Assembly (NCBI GenBank): GCA_035633215.1
Contig: DASQFI010000013.1
Coordinates: 1 to 53,639 of the forward strand
Direction of reading: 5' to 3'
DNA length: 53,639 nt
Origin: DASQFI01 sp035633215
GTDB lineage: Bacteria; Acidobacteriota; Vicinamibacteria; Vicinamibacterales; SCN-69-37
Made by a program: the position numbers and the translations under genes. How positions within the stretch are numbered: the stretch's first letter is position 1; each line of letters opens with the position of its first letter. The notes beneath the pieces were generated by a model. That model made no database searches and was not told the DNA's origin. It worked only from the letters and a program-made list of their open reading frames with translations. Positions 16,628-24,386 of the stretch are shown here, in pieces.

Positions 16628-16730
16628 CTGAACGTAGAACTTCGAACTGCGAACTTCGAACTGCGGAATCTGGCCGTTCTTCGTCAAGTTCTAAGTTTGA
16701 AGTTCTCAGTTCGAAGTTCAGGCCGCGTTT
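16628..16730. repeat. Low-complexity GAACTTCGAACT-word repeat with inverted half
   Basis: The left half repeats GAACTTCGAACTGC twice. The right half holds the opposite-strand words (AAGTTCTAAGTTTGAAGTTC, then GTTCGAAGTTCAGG), so the block can fold on itself. It fills the gap just downstream of mdh. Related words occur at 49240-49265. Confidence 0.65.
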
Positions 16731-16737
16731 TTCAGCG

Positions 16738-17679
16738 CTAGACTCCGATAACCGTCGTGAGCTCCTTCACGGCCGCCGCGGATTTCAAGAGCGCGGTTTG
16801 TTCGTCGGGGGTGAGTTTGATCTCGATGATCTGCTCCGCGCCGCCCTTCCCGAGCTTCACTGGCACGCCCAGGAACTGGTCACGCACGCCGTATTCGCCC
16901 TGGAGGAACACCGAGCACGGAAGGATCTCTTTCTTGTCCTTGAGAATGGCCTCGACCATCGCCGCGGCGGCCGCGCCGGGCGCATACCATGCGCTCGTGC
17001 CGACGAGCTTGGTGATCTCGGCGCCGCCATTGGCCGTGCGTGTGCAGATCTCGTCGAGCTTCGCCTGGCTCAGCATGCCCATCGAGACCAGCTCGGTGAG
17101 CGGGATGCCCGCGACGGTCGAGTAGCGCGGCAGCGGCACCATCGTGTCGCCGTGTCCGCCGAGGACGAAGGCGTGGATGTTCTCGACCGAGACGTTCAGC
17201 TCCATCGCGATGAACGTGCGCATGCGGGCCGAGTCCAGAACGCCCGCCATACCCACAACGCGCTCCCGGGGGAACTTGCTCAGGCGATAGACGGCCTGAC
17301 ACATCGCGTCCAGCGGGTTGGCGACGGGCACGATGATGCAGTTCGGAGAATACTTGACGACCTGCTCGGTGACCGTCTGCATGATCTTGTAGTTGACCTG
17401 CAGCAGGTCGTCACGGCTCATGCCCGGCTTGCGCGGCACGCCTGACGTGACGACGACGACGTCCGAGTTGGCGGTCGCCGCATAGTCGGTGGTGCCGATC
17501 AGCCGGCTGTCGGACCCGTCGATGGGACACGCCTGAAAGATGTCGAGGGCAATGCCCTGGGCCTTCTCGCCGGCGATGTCGACGATGACGACGTCGGCCA
17601 GCTCCTTGACGGCAAGGGCGCGTGCGACGGTCGCTCCGACGTTCCCCGCGCCTCCGACGACGGTCACTTTACGGTTCAT
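16738..17679 (-). CDS. mdh: Malate dehydrogenase
   Basis: Oxidises malate to oxaloacetate with NAD. The 313-residue protein is of the LDH-like class. The Rossmann motif is VVGGAGNVGATVARALA (residues 7-23), with Asp34 in VVIVDIAG indicating NAD specificity. Arg residues in GVPRKPGMSRDDLL bind malate. VANPLDAMCQAVY and the catalytic His in GGHGDTMVPLPRY complete the site. AGGGAGTGAC precedes the ATG. It is followed by a GAACTTCG-word repeat and separated from icd by a TGTAGG twin hairpin. Confidence 0.97.
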   Translation of the reverse strand: MNRKVTVVGGAGNVGATVARALAVKELADVVIVDIAGEKAQGIALDIFQACPIDGSDSRLIGTTDYAATANSDVVVVTSGVPRKPGMSRDDLLQVNYKIMQTVTEQVVKYSPNCIIVPVANPLDAMCQAVYRLSKFPRERVVGMAGVLDSARMRTFIAMELNVSVENIHAFVLGGHGDTMVPLPRYSTVAGIPLTELVSMGMLSQAKLDEICTRTANGGAEITKLVGTSAWYAPGAAAAAMVEAILKDKKEILPCSVFLQGEYGVRDQFLGVPVKLGKGGAEQIIEIKLTPDEQTALLKSAAAVKELTTVIGV

Positions 17680-17702
17680 CTGTCACTCCCTGAACTGACA
17701 GG

Positions 17703-17758
17703 TGTAGGGCGGGGCTGTAGCCCCGCCGTGGTCGCCGGCCCTAAAGGGCCGGCCTACA
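17703..17758 (-). repeat. TGTAGG twin-hairpin element (copy 1)
   Basis: TGTAGG and CCTACA form the outer ends. Between them are two perfect hairpins, GGCGGGGCT/AGCCCCGCC (17708-17727) and GCCGGCCCT/AGGGCCGGC (17734-17753). It fills the icd-mdh gap. The reverse complement recurs at 25637-25691, so both copies have the same orientation relative to transcription. Confidence 0.8.
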
Positions 17759-17764
17759 GATGTC

Positions 17765-18994
17765 TTACATGTTTCCGATCATCGCCGTCGCGAACTCGGA
17801 CGTCTTCAGCTCTTTCGCGCCGTCGATGAGCCGGGCGAGGTCGTACGTCACCTGCTTGGCGGCAATCGTCTTCTCGAGCGAGCTGATGACGAGATCGGCC
17901 GCCTCGGTCCAGCCCATGTACCGCAGCATCATCTCGCCCGAGAGGATCACGGAGCCCGGGTTCACCTTGTCCTGGTTCGCATACTTCGGCGCCGTGCCGT
18001 GCGTCGCCTCGAAGACGGCGTGGCCGGTCATGTAGTTGATGTTGCCTCCCGGCGCGATCCCGATGCCGCCGACCTGCGCGGCGAGCGCATCTGAAATGTA
18101 GTCGCCGTTGAGGTTGGGCGTGGCGATGACGTCGTACTCGGCCGGCCGGGTGAGGATCTGCTGCAGAAACGCGTCGGCGATGACGTCCTTCACGACGATC
18201 CCGTTCGAGAGCCGGCACCAGGGGCCACCGTCGAGCTCGGTCGCCCCGTACTCGCGCTTGGCCAGCTCATACCCCCAGTCCCGGAACGCGCCCTCCGTGA
18301 ATTTCATGATGTTCCCTTTGTGGACCAGCGTGACGCTCTTGCGGCCGCGGGCGATCGCGAAGTCGATCGCGGCCCGGATCAGGCGCTCGCTGCCCTCGCG
18401 CGAAATTGGCTTGATGCCGATGCCGGCGGTGTCCGGAAAGCGGATCTTCTTGTAGAACTTCGGAAACGTCTGCGCGAAGATCTTCTTGAAGCTTTCGACG
18501 TCGGCCGATCCGTCCTGGAACTCGATCCCCGCGTAGATGTCCTCGGTATTCTCGCGGAAGATCACCATGTCGACCTGATCGGGCCGCTTCACCGGCGTTT
18601 CCATCCCCCGGAAATACCGCACGGGCCGCAGGCAGACGTACAGATCGAGCTCCTGACGCAGCGCGACGTTCAGTGAGCGAATCCCGCCGCCGACCGGCGT
18701 CGTGAGGGGTCCTTTGATGCCCACGAGGTACTTCCGGAATGTCGCGAGCGTCTCTTCGGGTAGCCAGTTCCCCGTTTGCTTGAAGGCTTTCTCGCCCGCC
18801 AGCACTTCACGCCAGACAATCTGACGGCGGCCGCCGTACGCGCGCTCGACTGCGGCGTCGAACACACGCACGCTCGCGCGCCAGATGTCCGGACCGGTGC
18901 CGTCGCCTTCGATGAAAGGGATCATCGGTCGATCCGGGACGACGAGCTGTCCCTCTCGCCGTGAAATCACTTCGCCATTCGCCGCCATCATCAC
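17765..18994 (-). CDS. icd: Isocitrate dehydrogenase (NADP)
   Basis: Converts isocitrate to 2-oxoglutarate, the substrate of KorAB. The 409-residue protein matches E. coli-type Icd throughout: PFIEGDGTGPDIW, the isocitrate-binding serine in GGGIRSLNVALRQ, FRENTEDIYAGIE, and the Lys/Asp active-site regions (VHKGNIMKFTEGAF; NLNGDYISD). HGTAPKYANQDKVNPGS has the Lys-Tyr pair and following Val that select NADP. The regulatory serine environment is retained, but no AceK gene is visible. First gene of the minus-strand TCA block; its promoter should lie in 18995-19150. Confidence 0.97.
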   Translation of the reverse strand: MMMAANGEVISRREGQLVVPDRPMIPFIEGDGTGPDIWRASVRVFDAAVERAYGGRRQIVWREVLAGEKAFKQTGNWLPEETLATFRKYLVGIKGPLTTPVGGGIRSLNVALRQELDLYVCLRPVRYFRGMETPVKRPDQVDMVIFRENTEDIYAGIEFQDGSADVESFKKIFAQTFPKFYKKIRFPDTAGIGIKPISREGSERLIRAAIDFAIARGRKSVTLVHKGNIMKFTEGAFRDWGYELAKREYGATELDGGPWCRLSNGIVVKDVIADAFLQQILTRPAEYDVIATPNLNGDYISDALAAQVGGIGIAPGGNINYMTGHAVFEATHGTAPKYANQDKVNPGSVILSGEMMLRYMGWTEAADLVISSLEKTIAAKQVTYDLARLIDGAKELKTSEFATAMIGNM

Positions 18995-19196
18995 TCCAAC
19001 TTGAAGGACTCTTTGGACTGCACGCTCGCGATTTGCTTTTTAGGTCACGTCCCTGACCACTGTCACGCGCTGTTCACAGAATCTGTGGAAATCTTTGTGG
19101 AAAACCGCCGGCATGGAGACAAAACGCCGCGAGTTTACTGACGTTCGAGCGGTTTGCACCAACATGGTGCGCACGAGCGGGACATTATAAGTGAGA

Positions 19197-19246
19197 AGAC
19201 CTCGGGTTTCGTTTTTGGAAAACCAAAGCAACGAAACCCGAGGTCT
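19197..19246. repeat. Perfect 17-bp inverted repeat abutting kdsB start
   Basis: AGACCTCGGGTTTCGTT (19197-19213) and its exact reverse complement (19230-19246) flank a 16-base loop that adds TTTGG/CCAAA pairing. The right arm ends one base before the proposed kdsB ATG and contains its only Shine-Dalgarno-like bases (GAGG), so folding would hide the start. Confidence 0.8.
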
Positions 19247-20077
19247 ATGCTAAGATTTGTCGTGCCCGTTGTAGTTCCCGCTGAGCTGGCACGCTTCGTC
19301 GGTTCCTCTACTCGAGTCGTCGCTCTCATTCCCGCGAGGTATCGTTCGACCCGGTTCCCCGGCAAGCCGCTTGCGGTCATCGGCGGCCGCACGATGATCG
19401 AGCACGTCTATCGCCGCGTGGAACGCGCCGCGCGCGTGAACGCCGCCTTCGTGGCCACCGATGACGACCGCATCGCCGGCGAAGTCGATCGCTTCGGCGG
19501 CATCGCGGTCATGACGGGCGACCACCACGAGACCGCCACCGATCGGCTCGCCGAAGTCGCCGCCCGCCTGGACGTCGAGCTCATCGTCAACGTCCAGGGC
19601 GACGAGCCGCTCATTTCGCCGGCGGCCATCGACTCGGCCGTCGGTTTGATGGCCGACCGGCCCGACGCAGGCATCGGCACCCTCCGGCAAAAAATCGAGG
19701 ACGCGGCCGACCTCGACAACCCCCATGTCGTAAAGGTCGTGGTCGACCACCAGGGAGACGGGTTGTACTTCACGCGGTCGGCCATTCCTTTCGTCCGCGC
19801 CGGTCAGCCGCGCCCGACGTTCTGGCGCCACATCGGTCTGTACGTCTACCGCCGCGACTTTCTGCTGAAACTCGCGTCGCTGCCGCCGACCCCGCTCGAA
19901 CGAGCCGAGGGCCTCGAGCAGCTTCGCGTCCTCGAGCACGGCTTCAGGATTTCGACCGTTGAGACCGACGGGGACACGATTGGCGTGGACACGCCCGAGG
20001 ATCTCGAACGCGTCCGACAGCTCATTGAGGCCGGAACCGCCACAACGCATCCTTCCACGGAAAGTCACTTGACATGA
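19247..20077 (+). CDS. kdsB: 3-deoxy-manno-octulosonate cytidylyltransferase
   Basis: Activates KDO with CTP to CMP-KDO for LPS core assembly. The 276-residue protein has the nucleotidyltransferase signature IPARYRSTRFPGKPLAVI, then MIEHVYRR, VATDDDRI, NVQGDEPLI with the metal-binding Asp, and HIGLYVYRRDFL. The first 20 residues before STRVVALIPARY are longer than usual. The start may be the ATG at 19247, directly after a hairpin arm, or a GTG at 19262. The stop codon lies inside the left arm of the 20059-20152 inverted repeat. Head of the KDO cluster; pyrG, next, supplies its CTP. Confidence 0.93.
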   Translation: MLRFVVPVVVPAELARFVGSSTRVVALIPARYRSTRFPGKPLAVIGGRTMIEHVYRRVERAARVNAAFVATDDDRIAGEVDRFGGIAVMTGDHHETATDRLAEVAARLDVELIVNVQGDEPLISPAAIDSAVGLMADRPDAGIGTLRQKIEDAADLDNPHVVKVVVDHQGDGLYFTRSAIPFVRAGQPRPTFWRHIGLYVYRRDFLLKLASLPPTPLERAEGLEQLRVLEHGFRISTVETDGDTIGVDTPEDLERVRQLIEAGTATTHPSTESHLT

Positions 20078-20152
20078 CGTGGTATCGGCGGCGCGCGCCG
20101 CTGCAAACGTTGATTGGGCGCGCAGGCTACCACGTCATGTCAAGTGATTTCC
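20059..20152. repeat. ACTTGACRTGACGTGGT hairpin (copy 1)
   Basis: The left arm (20059-20084) and right arm (20128-20152) are complementary over 25 of 26 positions. They carry CACTTGACATGACGTGGTA on the left and its complement on the right, separated by a 43-base GC-rich loop. The left arm contains the kdsB stop codon; the right arm ends 16 bp before pyrG. A second copy with nearly the same arms but an unrelated loop lies at 31673-31756. Confidence 0.85.
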
Positions 20153-20167
20153 GGATGAAGGGGTGAC

Positions 20168-21838
20168 ATGGGACAGCCCGAGCGACAGCGACCCGTCAAA
20201 TACATCTTCGTGACCGGCGGCGTGGTCTCGTCGCTGGGCAAAGGGCTGGCGGCCGCCTCGATCGGCTGTCTGCTCGAGGGCCACGGTTACAAAGTGGCCC
20301 TGCAGAAGCTCGATCCCTACATCAACGTCGACCCGGGCACGATGAGCCCGTATCAGCACGGCGAGGTGTACGTGACCGACGACGGGGCCGAAACGGACCT
20401 CGATCTCGGCCACTACGAGCGCTTCACCGAGATGGTGACGACGAGGAATCACAACTGGACGACCGGCAAGATCTACTTGTCCGTCATCCAGAAGGAGCGT
20501 CGAGGCGACTATCTCGGCCGCACGGTTCAGGTCATTCCCCACATCACAAATGAAATAAAGGACGGCATTCGGTCGGCAGCCCAAGATGTTGACGTTCTTC
20601 TGGTTGAGATCGGCGGAACGGTCGGCGACATCGAGAGCCAGCCCTTCCTGGAGGCGATTCGCCAGCTTCGCCAGGAAGTCGGCCGTGAGAACACCCTGTA
20701 CATCCACCTGACGCTGGTCCCCTTCATCGCGTCAGCGGGCGAACTGAAAACGAAGCCGACGCAGCACAGCGTTCGCGATCTCCGGTCGATCGGTATCCAG
20801 CCCGACGTGCTGCTGTGCCGGACGGACCGTCCGCTCGATCGGGAGATGAAGCGGAAGATCGCGCTCTTCTGCGACGTCGACGAGGAAGCCGTCATCACGG
20901 CCCGCGACGTCTCGAGCATCTACGAGGTGCCGCTCAATCTCGCGGGCGAAGGCCTGGACAGCATCCTCCTCCGCCGTTTGAGCCTGCCGGCGACCGCTGC
21001 CCACATGGAAGCCTGGCAGGACCTGGTCGAGCGCATCCAGAACCCAACCGACGAGCTCACGATTCATTTCGTCGGCAAGTACGTCGAGTACGAAGACTCA
21101 TACAAGAGCATCAACGAGGCGCTCTACCACGGCGGGTTTCGGCACCGGCTGAAGGTCAACCTGAGCTACATCGAGGCCGAGGCGCTCGAGCATCCGGACG
21201 GACTCCGGAAGCTCGAAAACGCGTGCGGCATTCTCGTCGCGCCCGGCTTCGGGGATCGCGGCAGCCGCGGCATGATGGTCGCGGCCGAGTTCGCGCGCAC
21301 TCGAAAGATTCCCTACCTCGGCATCTGCTACGGCTTCCAATGGGCCGTCGTCGAGTTTGCGCGAAATGTCGCGGGTCTCGCCGGCGCCGACTCGACGGAA
21401 GTCGTCGAGAACGCGCCGCACAAAGTGATCTACAAGCTCCGCGATCTCCTCGGCGTGGACGACATGGGCGGGACGATGCGGCTCGGCAGCTATGCGTGTC
21501 GTCTGGTTCCCGACTCGCTGGCCTTCAAGCTCTATGGCGAGGAGATCGTCCACGAGCGGCACCGCCATCGGTATGAGTTCAACTGCCTCTACGAGAAGAC
21601 GCTCATTGAACACGGGTTGAAGGTCGTCGGCCGGTCGCTCGACGGCAAGTTCGTCGAGATCGTCGAGCTGCCGGGCCATCCGTGGTTCCTGGCGGTCCAG
21701 TTCCACCCGGAATTCAAGTCCAAGCCGCTGCGTCCGCACCCGCTCTTCGCCGGGTTCGTCGAAGCAGCCCATCGCCGCAAGCTGGCGGCTCAGGGTGTCG
21801 CGACGAACGTGACGGCGATCGGGGATCGGCGAAGGTAG
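20168..21838 (+). CDS. pyrG: CTP synthase (glutamine hydrolysing)
   Basis: Makes CTP from UTP, ATP and glutamine. The 556-residue protein has the synthetase domain (about 10-275), opening with KYIFVTGGVVSSLGKGLAAA, with DPYINVDPGTMSPYQHGEV and GGTVGDIESQPFLEAIRQ. The class I glutamine amidotransferase domain (about 300-540) has the catalytic Cys in GICYGFQ and the His-Glu pair in VQFHPEFKSKP. The length is normal. Placed between kdsB and kdsA, it probably supplies CTP for KDO activation as well as nucleic acids. Confidence 0.98.
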   Translation: MGQPERQRPVKYIFVTGGVVSSLGKGLAAASIGCLLEGHGYKVALQKLDPYINVDPGTMSPYQHGEVYVTDDGAETDLDLGHYERFTEMVTTRNHNWTTGKIYLSVIQKERRGDYLGRTVQVIPHITNEIKDGIRSAAQDVDVLLVEIGGTVGDIESQPFLEAIRQLRQEVGRENTLYIHLTLVPFIASAGELKTKPTQHSVRDLRSIGIQPDVLLCRTDRPLDREMKRKIALFCDVDEEAVITARDVSSIYEVPLNLAGEGLDSILLRRLSLPATAAHMEAWQDLVERIQNPTDELTIHFVGKYVEYEDSYKSINEALYHGGFRHRLKVNLSYIEAEALEHPDGLRKLENACGILVAPGFGDRGSRGMMVAAEFARTRKIPYLGICYGFQWAVVEFARNVAGLAGADSTEVVENAPHKVIYKLRDLLGVDDMGGTMRLGSYACRLVPDSLAFKLYGEEIVHERHRHRYEFNCLYEKTLIEHGLKVVGRSLDGKFVEIVELPGHPWFLAVQFHPEFKSKPLRPHPLFAGFVEAAHRRKLAAQGVATNVTAIGDRRR

Positions 21839-21845
21839 AGACGAC

Positions 21846-21893
21846 GACCTCCGAGGTCATTTTATGGATTACGAAAAAATGACCTCGGAGGTC
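21846..21893. repeat. Perfect 18-bp inverted repeat between pyrG and kdsA
   Basis: GACCTCCGAGGTCATTTT (21846-21863) and its exact complement (21876-21893) flank a 12-base loop. Each arm also contains GACCTC-C-GAGGTC, itself a palindrome, giving a nested structure. It occupies most of the 66-bp gap. It could act as a terminator or RNA-processing site for pyrG. Confidence 0.85.
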
Positions 21894-21904
21894 ATAATTG
21901 TCAG

Positions 21905-22756
21905 GTGCTGACGCCGGCGGTCCAGCAGGTTCGCATCAACGACAACGTGATTCTGGGGCGGGACGAGCTGGTGCTCATTGCCGGCCCGTGCGTCGTCGAA
22001 AGCGAAGAGCACACGGTTCAGACCGCGAAAGCCCTGGTCGAGATCACGCGGCGCGCCAAGGTGCCCTTCATCTTCAAGGCCTCGTTCGACAAGGCCAACC
22101 GCACGTCGCTGAAGTCGTTTCGCGGGCCCGGAATTGAACAGGGCCTGGCGGCGCTCGATCGCGTCCGTCGCGAGTTCGGGGTGCCGGTGCTGACCGACAT
22201 CCACGAGCCTCAGCAGGCCGCCCAGGCCGCCGCCGTCGTCGATGTTCTCCAGATTCCCGCGTTCTTGTCCCGCCAGACGGATCTCCTCGTCGCGGCCGCG
22301 ATGACGGGTAAGGCCGTCAACGTGAAGAAGGGACAGTTTCTCGCGCCGATGGACATGCGGCACCCGATCGAGAAGGTCCGCGCCTCCGGCAACAATCGAG
22401 TGTTCATTACCGAGCGCGGGTTCTCATTCGGCTACAACGACCTGGTCGTGGACATGCGGGCGTTCCCGATGATGCGCAGTCTGGGCGCGCCGATCGTCTT
22501 CGACGTGACGCACAGCCTCCAGCTACCGGGCGGCGGCGAGGGTGTCACCGCCGGGCTCGGCCAGTACATCGAAGTCCTGGCGAGCGCTGGTGTAGCTGCC
22601 GGTGTCGACGGGGTGTTTCTCGAGGTGCACGAAGACCCGTCCAAGGCCAGGAGCGACGCCGAGAACGCCCTTCCGCTGGCGAAGCTGGCGCCGCTGCTCG
22701 ATCGACTCACCCAGATCAACGCTATCGTCAAGTCCGCGGCTCTCGTCTCACGATAG
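21905..22756 (+). CDS. kdsA: 3-deoxy-8-phosphooctulonate synthase
   Basis: Condenses arabinose-5-phosphate and PEP to KDO-8-phosphate. The 283-residue protein matches KdsA: LIAGPCVVESEEHTVQTAK, FKASFDKANRTSLKSFRGPG, VLTDIHEPQQA, DVLQIPAFLSRQTDLLVAAA and the C-terminal VFLEVHEDPSKARSDAEN. GTG start at 21905, 12 bp after the inverted repeat. Gene order kdsA-kdsD-kdsC in one run provides the whole pathway from ribulose-5-phosphate to KDO. Confidence 0.97.
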   Translation: MLTPAVQQVRINDNVILGRDELVLIAGPCVVESEEHTVQTAKALVEITRRAKVPFIFKASFDKANRTSLKSFRGPGIEQGLAALDRVRREFGVPVLTDIHEPQQAAQAAAVVDVLQIPAFLSRQTDLLVAAAMTGKAVNVKKGQFLAPMDMRHPIEKVRASGNNRVFITERGFSFGYNDLVVDMRAFPMMRSLGAPIVFDVTHSLQLPGGGEGVTAGLGQYIEVLASAGVAAGVDGVFLEVHEDPSKARSDAENALPLAKLAPLLDRLTQINAIVKSAALVSR

Positions 22757-22764
22757 CGCACGCC

Positions 22765-23745
22765 ATGCCGGCCCCTACGACGCGGGACAACGCCGTTGCT
22801 CTTGCGCGGAGCGTGCTCGAAACAGAGGCCCGCGCGATTCTCGGCCTGATTCCCCAACTCGATGAATCCTTCGACCGCGCGCTGGACCTGCTCCATCACT
22901 GCACCGGGCACGTCATCGTCACGGGCATGGGCAAGTCGGGGATTATCGCCAGCAAGGTCGCGGCGACTCTCCGCAGCACGGGAACGGCGGCCAGCTTCCT
23001 CCACCCTGCCGAGGCGCTTCATGGCGATCTGGGGGTCGTCCAGCCGGCCGATGTCGTGATTGCGCTCTCATATAGCGGAGAGACCGAGGAGCTGGTCCGT
23101 CTGCTCGAAGCCATCCGCCGCATTGGCGCGCGGTTGATCTCGCTGACCGGTTCCCCTCAATCCACGCTTGGCCAGGCCGCCGATGTGACGCTCAGTTGCC
23201 ATGTGGCCGAGGAAGCGTGTCCGATGAACCTCGCTCCGTCGGCAAGCACGACCGCTGCTCTGGCGCTGGGCGATGCGCTCGCACTCGCGCTGTCTCAGCG
23301 AAAGGGGTTTCGCGAAGAGCATTTCGCCAAGCTTCACCCAGGCGGCCGGCTGGGCAAACGGCTCATGCGCGTGGAGTCCCTGATGACCAGCGGCGAGGCG
23401 CTGCCCACGGTCGCGCCTGATACCAGGATGATCGACGTCATCCATGAGATGTCGAGCAAGCGGCTCGGGATGACGTGCGTGGTCGATCCCCAGGGTCGCT
23501 TGGCGGGCATCGTCACCGACGGGGACTTGCGACGCCACATGACGACGGGCTCGAATCTGCTGGACAAGCGGGCGGCAGACGTCATGACCGCGAGCCCCGT
23601 CACCATCGCCCGCTCGATCCTGGCGGTCGAGGCCTTGCGGCTGATGGAGGAGAAGAAGATCACGTCGCTCGTCGTGGTCGATCCGTCCGGTGTGCTCGAG
23701 GGCGTCATTCATCTGCACGATTTGTGGCGTACGGAGGCGATCTGA
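22765..23745 (+). CDS. kdsD: Arabinose-5-phosphate isomerase
   Basis: Isomerises ribulose-5-phosphate to arabinose-5-phosphate, the first committed step to KDO. The 326-residue KpsF/GutQ-type protein has an SIS sugar-isomerase domain (about residues 30-190; TGMGKSGIIASKVAATLRST, LSYSGETEE, NLAPSASTTAALALGDALA) and two CBS domains (about 210-325; VESLMTSGEALP, AADVMTASPVTI). It starts 8 bp after kdsA and its stop abuts kdsC, so the three are co-transcribed. The CBS pair may sense a nucleotide. Confidence 0.95.
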   Translation: MPAPTTRDNAVALARSVLETEARAILGLIPQLDESFDRALDLLHHCTGHVIVTGMGKSGIIASKVAATLRSTGTAASFLHPAEALHGDLGVVQPADVVIALSYSGETEELVRLLEAIRRIGARLISLTGSPQSTLGQAADVTLSCHVAEEACPMNLAPSASTTAALALGDALALALSQRKGFREEHFAKLHPGGRLGKRLMRVESLMTSGEALPTVAPDTRMIDVIHEMSSKRLGMTCVVDPQGRLAGIVTDGDLRRHMTTGSNLLDKRAADVMTASPVTIARSILAVEALRLMEEKKITSLVVVDPSGVLEGVIHLHDLWRTEAI

Positions 23746-24282
23746 GTGCCGGTCTCGCGGAAGGCGCTCACGGCTCGAGCGCGCAACGTGAGGCTGCTGC
23801 TGTTCGACGTCGACGGCGTGATGACCGACGGCACCGTGAGCATCACCGCGAATGGGGACGAGTCCAAGACGTTTTCGATCCGTGACGGCGCGGCGCTCGT
23901 GTGGGCGCAGCGGGCGGGGTTCGAGGTCGCGATTCTGAGTGGACGGCCGTCGCAGGCCACGACGCGGCGGGCGGCGGAGCTGGGCATCAAGCGGGTCATG
24001 CAGGGCCCGCCAAGCAAGCGGCAGGGCTACGAAGATTTGCTGCGTGACGGCGGGTTCAGCGACCGCGAGGTGGCCTACATGGGCGACGACTGGCTCGACC
24101 TCGTGATACTCGAGCGCGTTGGGCTGGCGGCGGCGCCCGCCGACGCGGCCAGGGAAGTGCGCCAGCGGGTGCACTGGGTCAGCCGCTTCCCCGGGGGACG
24201 CGGCGCGGTCAGAGAGCTGATCGAATTGATGCTCCGCGCGCATCGGCGGTGGGATGACGTGCTCGGCCGACCGGCAGGCTAA
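23746..24282 (+). CDS. kdsC: 3-deoxy-manno-octulosonate-8-phosphatase
   Basis: A HAD-type phosphatase that releases KDO from KDO-8-phosphate. The 178-residue length and motifs fit the C0 subfamily without a cap: LLFDVDGVMTDG with the nucleophile Asp and second Asp, LSGRPS (motif II), the Lys region (MQGPPSKRQGY) and GDDWLDLVILERVG (motif III). The GTG at 23746 directly follows the kdsD stop. Its TAA at 24280-24282 is the first three bases of an inverted repeat that spans to lapB. Confidence 0.95.
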   Translation: MPVSRKALTARARNVRLLLFDVDGVMTDGTVSITANGDESKTFSIRDGAALVWAQRAGFEVAILSGRPSQATTRRAAELGIKRVMQGPPSKRQGYEDLLRDGGFSDREVAYMGDDWLDLVILERVGLAAAPADAAREVRQRVHWVSRFPGGRGAVRELIELMLRAHRRWDDVLGRPAG

Positions 24283-24385
24283 TGCCGTTCCAACTCAATT
24301 CACCAATGGGAACCGTCTTGCCCTCCCGCGACTTCGGCCACTCCAGGGGCGTTGCCTCTTGGCGGAACAAGTTGGAACGGCACTA
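24280..24385. repeat. Long-loop inverted repeat spanning kdsC stop to lapB start
   Basis: TAATGCCGTTCCAACT (24280-24295) and AGTTGGAACGGCACTA (24370-24385) are complementary at 15 of 16 bases with 74 bases between. The left arm starts at the kdsC stop codon; the right arm ends one base before the lapB ATG. Confidence 0.75.
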
Positions 24386-24386
24386 A

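Noticed and set aside
19021..19150. Chromosomal replication origin
   Set aside because: Only two or three weak DnaA-like words, no AT-rich unwinding tract and no dnaA, dnaN or gidA nearby.
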